A stretch of 64,000 nucleotides of DNA from Marinobacter nauticus (GCF_003634635.1 NZ_RBJB01000003.1:905127-969126); one strand, 5' to 3'. Numbered from the stretch's first letter, positions 34,464 to 44,195 are shown. Notes: generated by a model from the sequence alone, not told the origin. Numbers and translations: made by a program.

Positions 34464-36122
34464 TCAATCCAGTGGCAGCTCACTCAGGGGGGACGGCCGG
34501 GCCATCAGGTAGCCCTGGCCACGGTGACAGTTCAATTCCTGGAGCTTGCGTTTCTGAATCTCGGTCTCGATGCCCTCCGCTACCACCTCCAGACTCAGCG
34601 CCTCGGCGATGGCCAGAATGGCGGAGACAATCCGCGAATCCCTGCCATCCTGCCCCAGCCGCTGAACAAACTGCTGATCGATCTTGAGCACATTCACAGG
34701 TAGCGCATGCAGATACGCCAGCGAGGAATACCCGGTACCGAAGTCGTCAATGGCAACCACCACTCCCTTGTCACCGAATTCCCGGAGTTTGTCCAGGCAA
34801 CGGCGTGACAGGTTCATCAGGTGGGTTTCAGTAATCTCGATTTCCGGCTGCCAGCCAACCTGTCGAACCCGTTCGAAGAAAGGCTCCAACAATCCATCCA
34901 GCCGGCCATCAGCAATCTGGCGGGCGGAAATGTTAATGGCCAGGCGTCGGCCTCGGCCATGATCGACAGCGCAGGCCTCCAGATCCCGACGGATGCACCG
35001 GATCAGTTGCTCGGTCAGTTCGTGGATGTGCCCGCGCTGCTCGGCCACCGGGACAAAGTCCCCCGGAGACACCGCCCCCAGCTCAGGATGTTGCCAGCGC
35101 AAAAGAGCCTCCATGCCGGCCATGGCGCCGGTGGCAAGATCGTACTGGGGCTGGTACACCACCGAGAATTCCTCCGGCGCCACTTTCAGGGAAGCCACGA
35201 GGGCTTCGGACAGCCGTTGTTGCTGCTGGCCATGCTGGATTTCGCTCGCACTGTAGATCCGATAGCAGGCCCGCCCGGCCAGTTTGGCGGTATACATGGC
35301 CCGGTCGGCATTCTGCAGCAATTCACCCGCGGTCTCGCCGTGATTCGGATAGATAGCGGCGCCCACCGAGGCGGAGAGAAAATATTCCCGGTGCTCCACC
35401 ATCACGGGTGCCCGGAACACATGGGTCATGCGCTCACACACCGCATTCAGTTGATCTTCGGTATCCAGTTCGATGATGGCGGCAAACTCATCCCCCGATA
35501 GCCGGGCAATCACATCGCCGTTACGAACCACGGCCTGGATACAGGCCGCAGCCTGTTGCAGCACCCGGTCGCCACAATCGTGGCCATGCAAGTCGTTCAC
35601 AGACTTGAAAAAGTCCAGATCGATATAAAGCACCGCAAACAGGTCGGCGGTATCTTTACGCTGGTTCACCCGGGCCTTCAGGAATTCCTGAAACAGCGAG
35701 CGGTTGGGTAGTTCGGTGAGGGGGTCGTAGTAGGCCAGAGTTGCCAGCCGTTCATCGCTGGCAGCCAGCTCACCCACATCCATGAACACCCCGGCATACA
35801 GGCGCTTGCCCTGATAGTCCACGGGGTAGATAGTCAGCCACTGGGGATAGTTCTCGCCGCTCTTGCGCCGGTTCCAGATCAGGCCTTCCCATCGACCGCT
35901 CTCATTCAGGCTTTCCCACATGGCCTGATAGAACTCAGGCGAGTGCAGCCCGGAACTGAGCACCGACGGTGCCCGACCCAGGACTTCTTCTGGGCGGTAG
36001 CCGGTCACGGCCTGGAACATCCGGTTCACATAGGTAATGACTGCATCCGGAGTTGAAAGCATGATGGCTCGCGGATGATTATCCACCAGGGCTTTGAAGT
36101 CCTGTTCTGTCAACGCCTGCAT
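34464..36122 (-). CDS. PAS-GGDEF-EAL cyclic di-GMP signalling protein
   Basis: 552 residues from the ATG at 36122, with GGAAGG ten bases before; a longer frame upstream lacks support. A PAS domain (DAVITYVNRMFQAVTGYRPEEVLG) is followed by a GGDEF domain with the variant RLSGDEFAAIIE and a full EAL domain (VVYQPQYDLATGAMAGMEALLRW quoted as QPQYDLATGAM and MEALLRW, plus INISARQ, ITETHLM, AIDDFGTGYSSLAYL and VAEGIET). The EAL residues look intact, so it probably degrades c-di-GMP; SGDEF may still be active. No membrane segment is present in this start. Confidence 0.88.
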   Translation of the reverse strand: MQALTEQDFKALVDNHPRAIMLSTPDAVITYVNRMFQAVTGYRPEEVLGRAPSVLSSGLHSPEFYQAMWESLNESGRWEGLIWNRRKSGENYPQWLTIYPVDYQGKRLYAGVFMDVGELAASDERLATLAYYDPLTELPNRSLFQEFLKARVNQRKDTADLFAVLYIDLDFFKSVNDLHGHDCGDRVLQQAAACIQAVVRNGDVIARLSGDEFAAIIELDTEDQLNAVCERMTHVFRAPVMVEHREYFLSASVGAAIYPNHGETAGELLQNADRAMYTAKLAGRACYRIYSASEIQHGQQQQRLSEALVASLKVAPEEFSVVYQPQYDLATGAMAGMEALLRWQHPELGAVSPGDFVPVAEQRGHIHELTEQLIRCIRRDLEACAVDHGRGRRLAINISARQIADGRLDGLLEPFFERVRQVGWQPEIEITETHLMNLSRRCLDKLREFGDKGVVVAIDDFGTGYSSLAYLHALPVNVLKIDQQFVQRLGQDGRDSRIVSAILAIAEALSLEVVAEGIETEIQKRKLQELNCHRGQGYLMARPSPLSELPLD

Positions 36123-36350
36123 ACGCCAAGTACCTTCCGTGTCCGGCCTGCTACAGGCAGGCTCTTTTGTCCCAGCATAAGCAGAAAATGTCGTAAACCT
36201 ATCCATATTTTGCAAAAACCTCTCGCCTATGACCAAAGGCGGAGAAAAATGTGAACACAATTTCAACATTTGCAATATTCGGATACCCCGCCAACGAATA
36301 CAGGTCGATAGTAGGTGCAAAACGAAACAAACGCCCCGCAGGAGCGCCCC

Positions 36351-37982
36351 ATGCGCAGGAACGAACCGGTTACCGGTCACGAGCGCGAATACCCCGCGCA
36401 CTATCACCTGATTACCACCACAGATCTGAAGGGAAAGATTACCGCTGCCAATGAAGAATTCGCGGACGTCGCCGGCTACAGTATTGATGAACTGGTAGGG
36501 CAGCCCCACAACCTGATCCGGCACCCGGATATGCCACCCCAAGCCTTTGCCAATCTCTGGGAGACTATCCGCAAGGGCGACTCCTGGCGCGGTATGGTGA
36601 AGAACCGCTGCAAGAACGGCGACCATTACTGGGTGGACGCCTATGTCACGCCAATCATGAAAAACGGCGAACTGGTGGAGTTCCAGTCGGTACGCTGCCA
36701 GCCCCGCCGCAGCCAGGTCCGGCGTGCGGAAAAGGCCTACGCCGCCTGGAACCGTGGCTCCCTGCCCCGGCGTTTCCTGGCGGTGTCACCCCCACTGATT
36801 TCCAAACTCGCCTGCCTGTACGGGCTGCTCGCAGGCAGTCTTCTGGTGTTTGGACTGACCTCCCTGTCGATACCGGAAATGGCCGTGCTGCAAGCCCTGG
36901 TCCTGTCTGTTTTCGGTGTTCTGTTCTGGCTTACCCTACCCATGATGCGCACCGCACGGGAAGCCTGTTGTGACGCCCACCCCGTGATGCCCTGGATCTA
37001 TACCGGACGGCGCGACGAGGGCGGCTGGATCGAATACGATCGGCAAAAGCGCGATGCCACCTTGCGCGCGGTCTCGGCACGCATGCACGCCAACATCGGC
37101 AAACTGCATGGCCGCAAGCAGCGCACCATGGAGTGGGTTTCCAGTTCGGTGGCGAGTATCCGCAGCCAGCAAGGCGATATTGAGCAAATCACCCGGGCCT
37201 TCGAAGAACTGGCCCAGAGCGTCCGTCGTGTCAACGAGATGACCGTTCGAACCCAGCAGGCCAGTGCCGACGCCCGCCAATCTGCCAGTCAGTGCCAGCA
37301 CCAGATGGATAGCGTCAATCATTCACTATCACGGTTACGGCAGCAGCTAACCAGCGCTAACGACGAGATGGATCGACTGACCGAACGCAGCAATGCCATC
37401 AGCATGGTGCTGGAGGTGATCAGCGACATTGCCGAGCAGACCAACCTTCTGGCCCTGAATGCTGCGATTGAAGCCGCACGGGCCGGCGAGTCGGGCCGTG
37501 GCTTTGCGGTAGTGGCGGACGAGATCCGGGGCCTGGCCCAGCGCACTCACGATTCCACACGCCGTATCGACACTATGATTGAGGAATTGCAATCGGAAAC
37601 CCGGATGGTGGTCGACGTCATCGGCCAGGGCAGCGCTGCCTGTGAGCAGACTGCCACCATGGCCGACGAAGCCCGTCAGGCCCTCACCACGACCCTGAAA
37701 GACATGAACATTATTGATGACTGCGCCCGTGAAGTGGCTGGGGCAACCGAACAGCAATCCGCACTGGCAGCTCAGGTGGAACGTCAGGCCGAACATCTGC
37801 TGCACCTGGGCAATCAATCGGTTCAGAGTAGCGAAAGCGCCCGCCAGGAGTCCGAGCAACTGGGATCCAATGTTGACCAGGCGCAGTTGCTGACCAGTCA
37901 TTTCCTGCAAATGCTGTGCGATAAACTGCTGAACAAGGGCGCTCAGGCATCGACCCGGCAATTTCCTGAACCGGCACAATAG
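36351..37982 (+). CDS. Aer-like methyl-accepting chemotaxis protein with N-terminal PAS domain
   Basis: 543 residues from the ATG at 36351, preceded by GCAGGAGCG. The PAS domain ([23 protein letters not shown], partly quoted) with [14 protein letters not shown] and [19 protein letters not shown] matches the Aer-type redox or FAD PAS. Two close hydrophobic segments (residues ~145-190) anchor the protein. The cytoplasmic signalling region contains [20 protein letters not shown] and [16 protein letters not shown]. Such receptors guide aerotaxis or energy taxis through CheA/CheW. The chemotaxis core genes are not in the window. Confidence 0.88.
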   Translation: MRRNEPVTGHEREYPAHYHLITTTDLKGKITAANEEFADVAGYSIDELVGQPHNLIRHPDMPPQAFANLWETIRKGDSWRGMVKNRCKNGDHYWVDAYVTPIMKNGELVEFQSVRCQPRRSQVRRAEKAYAAWNRGSLPRRFLAVSPPLISKLACLYGLLAGSLLVFGLTSLSIPEMAVLQALVLSVFGVLFWLTLPMMRTAREACCDAHPVMPWIYTGRRDEGGWIEYDRQKRDATLRAVSARMHANIGKLHGRKQRTMEWVSSSVASIRSQQGDIEQITRAFEELAQSVRRVNEMTVRTQQASADARQSASQCQHQMDSVNHSLSRLRQQLTSANDEMDRLTERSNAISMVLEVISDIAEQTNLLALNAAIEAARAGESGRGFAVVADEIRGLAQRTHDSTRRIDTMIEELQSETRMVVDVIGQGSAACEQTATMADEARQALTTTLKDMNIIDDCAREVAGATEQQSALAAQVERQAEHLLHLGNQSVQSSESARQESEQLGSNVDQAQLLTSHFLQMLCDKLLNKGAQASTRQFPEPAQ

Positions 37983-38053
37983 GGTAGTCTGGCGATTCGT
38001 GGGGGGGTGGAGGCTTCGCCCCCTTTGCAATCACCCACAGGATTCCCCGTGCC

Positions 38054-38365
38054 TTGACCCTAGCAACCCTCTTCTGGCTGTTTGTCGCCGGTTTCGCCAT
38101 CTGGTACTGGTGGCGGGCCAAAGCCATCAAGGATTTTGTCTTGCAGGCTGCTCACAGGTACTGCAAATCCATGGACGTAATGCTGCTGGACGACGCCGTT
38201 TATCTGCGCGGACTCTGGTTCAAGCGCGATCAGAACGGAAAACTGCGAGTGTGGCGGCGTTTCCTGTTCGACTTCACCACCACCGGCGAAGAGCGTTACA
38301 CCGGCCGTATCATCATGCTTGGCCAGAGCATCATTCACACCGAACTTGAACCGCACCGATTCTGA
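38054..38365 (+). CDS. DUF3301 small membrane protein
   Basis: 103 residues from a TTG start, with AGGA 11 bases upstream; no ATG or GTG alternative is available. One N-terminal membrane helix (LATLFWLFVAGFAIWYWW) precedes a soluble part with AAHRYCKSMDVMLLDDAVYL and VWRRFLFDFTTTGEERYTG, which match the DUF3301 pattern. Function unknown. The next gene is the lipase. Confidence 0.72.
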   Translation: MTLATLFWLFVAGFAIWYWWRAKAIKDFVLQAAHRYCKSMDVMLLDDAVYLRGLWFKRDQNGKLRVWRRFLFDFTTTGEERYTGRIIMLGQSIIHTELEPHRF

Positions 38366-38476
38366 CCGACTGTCACCGGAGCCGCCTCACCCAAATGGGC
38401 GATTACCGGCACCTGTGTTCGTCCGTGATACTCCCTGTTGCATGTCGACAACCAACAAAAACAACAGGAGTCATCT

Positions 38477-39403
38477 ATGCGTTTTGCCATGCCCATCCGG
38501 CTTGTGGCCGGAATTCTCATGCTGGTGTTCTCGGTACTGAGCCACGCCAGCTACACCCAGACCCGTCATCCGATTGTGCTGGTGCACGGTGTAACCGGCT
38601 TCAATACCCTTGGCGGTCTGATCAACTACTTCCACACCATTCCCTGGAACCTTGAACGCAGTGGCGCAAAGGTCTATACCGCCAGCGTGTCCTTCGTGAA
38701 CAGCAGCGAACAGCGTGGCCAGCAACTGGCCAATTACGTCAACAGCCTGGGCCACAGCAAGGTCAATCTGATGGCGCACAGTCAGGGTGCCCCCACCTCC
38801 CGGGTGGCAGCGGCTCTGATTCCCCACAAGATTGCCTCGGTCACGTCGATTGACGGCGTAAACAAGGGCTCCAAAGTTGCTGACGTTATCCGGGGCATCA
38901 TCCCTCCCGGCAGCTATGTTGAAGGGGGCGCCGACGCCATTGCCAACGCCCTGGGCGGACTGATCAATGCCCTGTCCGGAGCCAGCAACCCCCAGGATGG
39001 TATTGCCGCCCTGGAAACCCTGACCACTCCGGGCACCACCAGCCTGAACGACGCCCTGGGTTGGAAAGGGGTTAATCGTAATGCCTGCGCGGGTACCAGC
39101 GAAGATGTCTGGATCAGTGGCCAGAAGATCAAGTTTTTCTCCTGGACCGGACGCGCCGTATGGACCAACGTGTTCGACATTACCGATCCGTTCCTGGGCG
39201 TGACCTCCCTGGCCTTTGGCAGCGAGCCCAATGATGGTCTGGTCGGCGTCTGCGCCACCATGATGGGCAATGTCATCGGCACCCACTACGACATGAACCA
39301 CGTTGATGCCATCAACCATCTGCTGGGCGCCCGTTCTCTCTGGACCAACCCGGTCTCACTCTACCGCAGCCAGGCCAACCGTCTGAAAAACCGCGGTCTG
39401 TGA
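38477..39403 (+). CDS. lipA: Secreted triacylglycerol lipase, LipA family I
   Basis: 308 residues from the ATG at 38477, with AGGAG upstream. Signal peptide (LVAGILMLVFSVLSHA), then HPIVLVHGVTGFNTLGG, the nucleophile motif AHSQG in place of the common GHSHG/GHSQG, TSIDGVNKGSKVADVIRG, two Cys in positions of the Pseudomonas LipA disulfide (NACAGTSED and GVCATMM) and the C-terminal MNHVDAINHLLG with the catalytic His, then VSLYRSQANRLKN. Such lipases are folded in the periplasm by the Lif foldase, encoded directly downstream, and exported by the type II pathway. Substrate preference is not deducible. Confidence 0.88.
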   Translation: MRFAMPIRLVAGILMLVFSVLSHASYTQTRHPIVLVHGVTGFNTLGGLINYFHTIPWNLERSGAKVYTASVSFVNSSEQRGQQLANYVNSLGHSKVNLMAHSQGAPTSRVAAALIPHKIASVTSIDGVNKGSKVADVIRGIIPPGSYVEGGADAIANALGGLINALSGASNPQDGIAALETLTTPGTTSLNDALGWKGVNRNACAGTSEDVWISGQKIKFFSWTGRAVWTNVFDITDPFLGVTSLAFGSEPNDGLVGVCATMMGNVIGTHYDMNHVDAINHLLGARSLWTNPVSLYRSQANRLKNRGL

Positions 39404-39410
39404 GGTGGTT

Positions 39411-40493
39411 ATGAAGCACCAGTCCACCCGGAAACTGCGGTGGCTGCTTCCCGTTGCCCTGCTGGCCATTATGGCCAGCAGCGGCCTCTGGTACTGGCAG
39501 GCACCGGATTCAGAACCCAGGCCAGACCCGGCAAAAACCTTTGCCAGTGCGCCTGCTGTCACGCCACCGGCGGTCACCCAGGCATCGGCCCCGGTTCCTT
39601 CCAATAAAGAACCGCCACACAAGACACCCGCCAGCCTTCCCGACCAGAACTTTGCCCGTTCCCTGGCCGGCACGGATATCGACGGCGCCCTCAAGGCAGA
39701 CCGCAACGGCGAGTTGATTCTGGACCTTGGCGTTCGCGACTTCTTCGATTACTTCCTGAGCGCCGTGGGTGAAGTCTCACCAGAGGCCGCCATCGGACAG
39801 ATCCAGTCCGTGGCCCGCAACTATCTGCCGGAACCGGCCGCCAGCGATGCCATGGTTCTGCTCGACCAGTACCTGGCTTACAAGCAGGCTGCGTTACAGC
39901 TGATGCAGACGGAACTGGATCCGAGCCGACAACACGACCCTGGCTACCAGCTAACCGCCCTCGGCGATGCCCTGAGCAGTCTGAAACAACTGCGCCGTTC
40001 GACCTTCAGCCCGGACGCACATCAGGCGTTTTTCGGCGAGGAAGAGGCCTACAGCGAGTACACCCTGGCGGCCATGAGTATCCAGCAGCGGGAAGATCTT
40101 TCCGATCAAGGCAAACAGGCGCTGATTGAATGGCACCGCAAACAGCTGCCGGAGTCGCTTCGGGCAACCGAGCAACGACTGCAGAGCGAAACCCGCGAGC
40201 ATCAGGCCCGACTGTCTGCCCTGGAGAATACCGAATCACCGGAAGCCGCCGGCCGGAAGCTGGTGGAGCTGGGCATGGACCCGGAAAGTGCCGAAGGGGT
40301 CGTCAGTTACCTCAAACAACGTGAAAGTTTTGATCAGCAGTTTTCCGAGTTCGAACAGGCTGTTGACGCCGAGGATCTGGAAGGCCTGGCCGGAGCAGAT
40401 CGTCAGAAACACAAGGATGCCCTGCTGGAGCAATACTTCCCCGATGAACAGAGCCGAACCTGGGCCCGGCTCAGAATGCTGAACCAAAGCTGA
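39411..40493 (+). CDS. lifO: Lipase-specific foldase (Lif/LipB)
   Basis: 360 residues, starting eight bases after the lipase stop; GAGG just before it. A single N-terminal membrane anchor (WLLPVALLAIMASSGLWYW) and a Pro/Ala-rich linker are followed by the foldase domain with the signature RDFFDYFLSAVGE, then long helices to the end (GADRQKHKDALLEQYFPDEQ). The protein is anchored in the inner membrane and folds LipA in the periplasm. The pairing with a Lif-dependent lipase gene is the classic operon and supports both calls. Confidence 0.9.
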   Translation: MKHQSTRKLRWLLPVALLAIMASSGLWYWQAPDSEPRPDPAKTFASAPAVTPPAVTQASAPVPSNKEPPHKTPASLPDQNFARSLAGTDIDGALKADRNGELILDLGVRDFFDYFLSAVGEVSPEAAIGQIQSVARNYLPEPAASDAMVLLDQYLAYKQAALQLMQTELDPSRQHDPGYQLTALGDALSSLKQLRRSTFSPDAHQAFFGEEEAYSEYTLAAMSIQQREDLSDQGKQALIEWHRKQLPESLRATEQRLQSETREHQARLSALENTESPEAAGRKLVELGMDPESAEGVVSYLKQRESFDQQFSEFEQAVDAEDLEGLAGADRQKHKDALLEQYFPDEQSRTWARLRMLNQS

Positions 40494-40572
40494 CCACTCT
40501 GTGCTCTGGCTCCCGAAATCCGGAGCCAGAGCGTTCTAGAATCGAAGCTTGTGTTCCGTGGATATCCCCACC

Positions 40573-41955
40573 ATGACGGCCGAACAAATCCAACAGCAAC
40601 AGGCCAGAGGATTCCTGACCCTGCGTTTTTTGCCGGCACTGGAAGCCGACTACCGCAAAGCGCGTTCCGCGTTAATTCGCCAACGGGCGAGACTGGCATC
40701 TATCGCTGGTCTGCTGCTCTTTCTGGTGTACGCCCTGGTAGACCTGATGACCCTGCCAGCCGAGCTGGCCCGTCTCACGGCTGGAATAAGACTGGCCATT
40801 ACCTGCCCGATCATCGCCCTGGTTCTCTGGCTGGCCCACCGGAAAACCCCCGACGACCACCACTTCGAGCGGCTGTACGTGTTTGCCTATATCGCCGGAG
40901 GCCTGAGCGTCATTGCCATTATCCTGGCCGCCCGCTGGCACAGCTACCCTCTGCCTTATGAGGGCATGATACTCATGCTGATGTTCGGATACTTTGCCAT
41001 GGGACTGCCTTTTTTTTCCGCCTCGGTGGCCTCCTTTGTTCTGGTGTGGGCCTACCTGCTGGCAGAGCTCTGGGCCGGCAACCCTGCCACCGCCACCCTC
41101 ACCAATCTGTTCTTTCTGATGACCGCAAATGTCATTGGTATGGTCGGCGCCTGGATCAGCGAGTACCGTCACCGTGCCCACTTTCTCGACCGCCAGCTCC
41201 TGGATCTGTTGCACCAGTCCGCCAGGGACGAGAGCCGTCGGAAAACCGAGCTGATCACTGCGGCCAGCCATGATCTGCGCCAACCCCTGAATGTCATCGA
41301 CCTGACGCTGGAAACGCTGCAACCTGAACGCGAACACTCCGAGGTGATGAATCAGCTTCGTGATACCGTGGGTCAGCTCCGTAATCTGCTGGGAACGGTG
41401 TTCGACAGCGCCCGACTGAACGAGGGCATGATTCAGCCGGAGCTCCAGCCTGTGCAACTGAACCATACGTTGCAGGAGCTTGAAGATCTGCTGTCAGACA
41501 CCTTGTCCCGTCGCGACATCCGCCTGGACATTGCCCCGGCCGAGCCCGGGCTGGCCTTGACCGCGGATCCCAGCTTGCTGTTGCGAGTATTGCAGAACCT
41601 CGTCATCAATGCCGCCGACCACAGTGGTGGCCAGCGCATTCAGGTCAACACGGTCACCACCGGGAACTGGGCCCGCATCCGGGTGTGCGATGACGGGCGT
41701 GGGCTGCCGGAAAGCCTGCACACACAGGTCTTCGACCCCTACATCCGTGCCGGTGCCAGCCACCAGGCGGGGCTCGGGCTGGGCCTGACCATCGTGCGCG
41801 AATTCTCCCGGCTCATGGGCGGGCAATGTGGAACCGAATCATCTTCGGGCCGGGGCGCGGTATTCTGGGTGGCACTGCCGGTTGCTGTTACAACCAGCCC
41901 AGGGCCCGGGCCCGGTTCACGCATTCAGTCCGATTGTGCACCCCCAGTTGGGTAA
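40573..41955 (+). CDS. Membrane sensor histidine kinase
   Basis: 460 residues from the ATG at 40573; upstream in-frame TTG and GTG codons are possible and no strong Shine-Dalgarno site decides. Six or so hydrophobic segments (residues ~40-195) form the sensor, followed by HisKA with ASHDLRQPLNVID (His ~233) and the HATPase boxes NLVINAADHSGG, VCDDGRGLP and AGLGLGLTIVREF. It lacks a receiver. The convergent NarL-type regulator gene, whose 3' end it overlaps by 68 bases, is the likely partner. Confidence 0.86.
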   Translation: MTAEQIQQQQARGFLTLRFLPALEADYRKARSALIRQRARLASIAGLLLFLVYALVDLMTLPAELARLTAGIRLAITCPIIALVLWLAHRKTPDDHHFERLYVFAYIAGGLSVIAIILAARWHSYPLPYEGMILMLMFGYFAMGLPFFSASVASFVLVWAYLLAELWAGNPATATLTNLFFLMTANVIGMVGAWISEYRHRAHFLDRQLLDLLHQSARDESRRKTELITAASHDLRQPLNVIDLTLETLQPEREHSEVMNQLRDTVGQLRNLLGTVFDSARLNEGMIQPELQPVQLNHTLQELEDLLSDTLSRRDIRLDIAPAEPGLALTADPSLLLRVLQNLVINAADHSGGQRIQVNTVTTGNWARIRVCDDGRGLPESLHTQVFDPYIRAGASHQAGLGLGLTIVREFSRLMGGQCGTESSSGRGAVFWVALPVAVTTSPGPGPGSRIQSDCAPPVG

Positions 41956-42544
41956 AGATCGCTTTCAGGTGGGTTTTGACCGTGTGTTCAGTCAGGCCCA
42001 GGCTCTGGCAGATGCGTTTGTTGGGAAACCCCTGGGCGAGGAGCGTCAGCACTTCGAGCTGACGTGGTGTTAACGGGGTCTCCGACACCAGAGGCGCCAT
42101 ACCCCCGGGGAAATAGCCCTGCCCCCGCCGTACCGATTGCATCATACGAACCAGTGCCGCCCGGCCGGCCGATTTGGCCAGAAACCCGGCCGCCCCGGCC
42201 GTTCGCACGGCCCTGACGGTGCTTTCGTCCTCACTGCTGGAGATAATCACCACCGGCGGGGTGTTCCGCAAGCCAGCCAGACGCGGCAACAGCGAAAGTC
42301 CGGCTTCTCCGTTAAGTGCCAGGTCAAGCAATACCAGATCGACCCCGGTGCCATGGACCAGTTGCTCGGCCGCGGCCTCCAGTGTGCCAACTGTGACCAC
42401 CGAGAGCGCCAGTTCCTCCTGCCGGATAAGGCCCGCCAGCGCCTGTGCAAACAGGGCGTGGTCATCGACCAGCAGAACCTTTTCAAAGGCCGCGGTTCGA
42501 TGCTCTGCCGAAGACGAGCCATGCCGGAGCGATGTCACATGCAT
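41888..42544 (-). CDS. NarL/LuxR-family response regulator
   Basis: 218 residues. Receiver domain with acidic pocket KVLLVDDHALFAQALAG, phosphoacceptor LLDLAL (Asp74) and the conserved Lys in GFLAKSAG. C-terminal LuxR-type helix-turn-helix: LTPRQLEVLTLLAQGFPNKRI followed by LTEHTVKTHLKAIFTQLGV. Phosphorylation probably comes from the convergent histidine kinase. No target is identified, though the PstS-OmpA gene starts divergently 207 bases away. Confidence 0.9.
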   Translation of the reverse strand: MHVTSLRHGSSSAEHRTAAFEKVLLVDDHALFAQALAGLIRQEELALSVVTVGTLEAAAEQLVHGTGVDLVLLDLALNGEAGLSLLPRLAGLRNTPPVVIISSSEDESTVRAVRTAGAAGFLAKSAGRAALVRMMQSVRRGQGYFPGGMAPLVSETPLTPRQLEVLTLLAQGFPNKRICQSLGLTEHTVKTHLKAIFTQLGVHNRTECVNRARALGWL

Positions 42545-42675
42545 GATAGTGCCCCGCTGTGTTTGTTTTTGTTACTGCGGACACCCCACTATAAGGCAGC
42601 CAGCCCGGCGCCTCAGCGGCCTGCTTAACACTTTCTTACAAAAGTATTGGGCCCTTTCGCCCCGCCTGACCTTGC

Positions 42676-42704
42676 CTGAAACATAACTGTCATATTTCTG
42701 AAGC
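42676..42704 (+). promoter_or_regulatory. Pho box upstream of the PstS-OmpA gene
   Basis: Three heptamers on an 11-bp phase: CTGAAAC (42676), CTGTCAT (42687, perfect consensus) and CTGAAGC (42698), with AT-rich 4-bp spacers ATAA and ATTT, as in PhoB sites. They end 47 bases before the start at 42752. Confidence 0.6.
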
Positions 42705-42751
42705 ATCCTTCCGGCATCACAACCATCTGATCTGAAAAGGTTTTCAACACG

Positions 42752-44071
42752 ATGCCTGATTTCACAAGGAAGACCGCCGGCCACTGGCTGGCACTGCTTG
42801 CAAGCGCCAGTCTCTGCGCCGGCGCCAACGCCCATGAGCTGGAAATCCATGGTTCCAACACCGTCGGCGCCACGCTGGCGCCCATGCTGGTGAGTGGCTA
42901 TCTGGAACAGCAAAACAATGGTCCGGTCAGCCGCCGGGCCACGGGCACCGAGAACGAGCAGATTCTGCTGACCGAGACCGAACAGGGCCCCGTCAGTGTT
43001 CTGGTGGCCGCCCACGGCTCCAGCACCGGCTTCCGCACCCTGGCCAGCGGTCAGGCGCAGATCTGGGCATCCTCCCGGCCGGTCAAAGCCGCTGAGGCGG
43101 AACAGGTTCGCCAGAAGGCCGACCTGACAGCCCTGGAGAGTGAACATGTCATCGCTATTGATGGCCTTGCCGTACTGGTGCACCCCGACAACCCGGTCAA
43201 TGCCATGAGTATCGATACGCTCGGGCGCATTTTCGCTGGCCAGATTCGTAACTGGTCGGAACTTGGCGGGCCGGACCGGCCAATACGGCTCTACGCCCGG
43301 GATGATCGTTCTGGCACCTGGGATACCTTTAAATCCCTGGTTCTGGGTAAAGGCTACCGCCTGGACGAATCCGCCAAACGCTACGAATCCAACGACCAGC
43401 TGTCCGATGACGTGTCCCTGGATCCCGGCGGTATCGGCTTCTCCGGTCTGGCCTCGGTTCGCAACAGCAAACTACTGGCGATTTCCGAGGGCAATGCCCC
43501 GGCCCTGAAACCGAACCAGTTGACGGTCGCCAGCGAAGACTACCCGCTCTCCCGCCGACTGTTCATGTATACCATGGGGGATAAAACACCGGCTTTCGCC
43601 AAAGGCCTGATCGACTATGCCCTGGATGAGGATGGCCAGAACCTGGTGGCCGAATCCGGCTTTATTTCCCAGAATCCGATCGCGGTAAAACCGGAACTCG
43701 ACACCTCCGTGCCGGAGAGCTTCCGTCGGCTGACCAGCAGCTATCAACGCCTGACCGTCAACTTCCGGTTCACCGAAGGCCGCACCAAACTCGACAACAA
43801 GGCCCAGCGGGATCTGTTACGGGTAAAGCATTACCTGCAACAGCACAATCGCGACGCCAATGATCTGCTGTTGATCGGTTTTGCAGACGCCCAGAGCCAC
43901 GAACTTCGGGCCCAGATGATTTCCGAGCTGAGAGCGTTGTCGGTGCGCAAGGCACTGGGCCAGGCAGGTGTGGCGAACGTCGCCTACACGGGTTATGGCC
44001 ACTATATGCCCGTTGGCGGCAAGGGAAACCAGCGCAATGGCCGGGTAGAAGTCTGGATCAAGAACCCCTGA
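42752..44071 (+). CDS. PstS-like phosphate-binding domain fused to an OmpA-like domain
   Basis: 439 residues. A signal peptide (ALLASASLCAGANA) is followed by a periplasmic binding domain of the PBP/PstS-like type: LEIHGSNTVGATLAPMLVSG, then LAVLVHPDNPVNAMSIDTLG, IFAGQIRNWSELGG, LYARDDRSGTWDTFKSLVL and DPGGIGFSGLASV, each partly quoted. The C-terminal ~110 residues are OmpA-like: VNFRFTEGRTKLDNKAQRDL, LLLIGFADAQSH and GYGHYMPVGGKGNQRNGRVE, which would bind peptidoglycan. It could hold a phosphate-binding module in the periplasm near the wall. A Pho box upstream supports phosphate control. No pstCAB genes are adjacent. Confidence 0.85.
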   Translation: MPDFTRKTAGHWLALLASASLCAGANAHELEIHGSNTVGATLAPMLVSGYLEQQNNGPVSRRATGTENEQILLTETEQGPVSVLVAAHGSSTGFRTLASGQAQIWASSRPVKAAEAEQVRQKADLTALESEHVIAIDGLAVLVHPDNPVNAMSIDTLGRIFAGQIRNWSELGGPDRPIRLYARDDRSGTWDTFKSLVLGKGYRLDESAKRYESNDQLSDDVSLDPGGIGFSGLASVRNSKLLAISEGNAPALKPNQLTVASEDYPLSRRLFMYTMGDKTPAFAKGLIDYALDEDGQNLVAESGFISQNPIAVKPELDTSVPESFRRLTSSYQRLTVNFRFTEGRTKLDNKAQRDLLRVKHYLQQHNRDANDLLLIGFADAQSHELRAQMISELRALSVRKALGQAGVANVAYTGYGHYMPVGGKGNQRNGRVEVWIKNP

Positions 44072-44077
44072 CCAGCC

Positions 44078-44119
44078 GGGGATTCGACCAAAGTCTGCCT
44101 GCAGACTTCGGCAATCCCC
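44078..44119 (+). terminator. Two-stem hairpin after the PstS-OmpA gene
   Basis: Outer arms GGGGATT (44078-44084) and AATCCCC (44113-44119), inner arms AAGTCTGC (44091-44098) and GCAGACTT (44101-44108). No T-tract follows, so termination is only likely. Confidence 0.5.
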
Positions 44120-44195
44120 TATCCGCACCCCCGTCACAGATATGTTTGGGTTTCCTATACTGCCGTTGTCACCCTCCAACCAACAGACCGGGACA

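Noticed and set aside
36123..36626. N-terminal extension of the GGDEF-EAL protein (frame open to 36626)
   Set aside because: The extension overlaps the chemoreceptor start region, has no domain, and the ATG at 36122 has a good Shine-Dalgarno site and begins just before the PAS domain.
38370..38476. Sigma-54 promoter for the lipase, as reported for some Pseudomonas lipases
   Set aside because: The CGGCACC element has no matching TTGC at the right distance; the later TTGCA has no GG partner.
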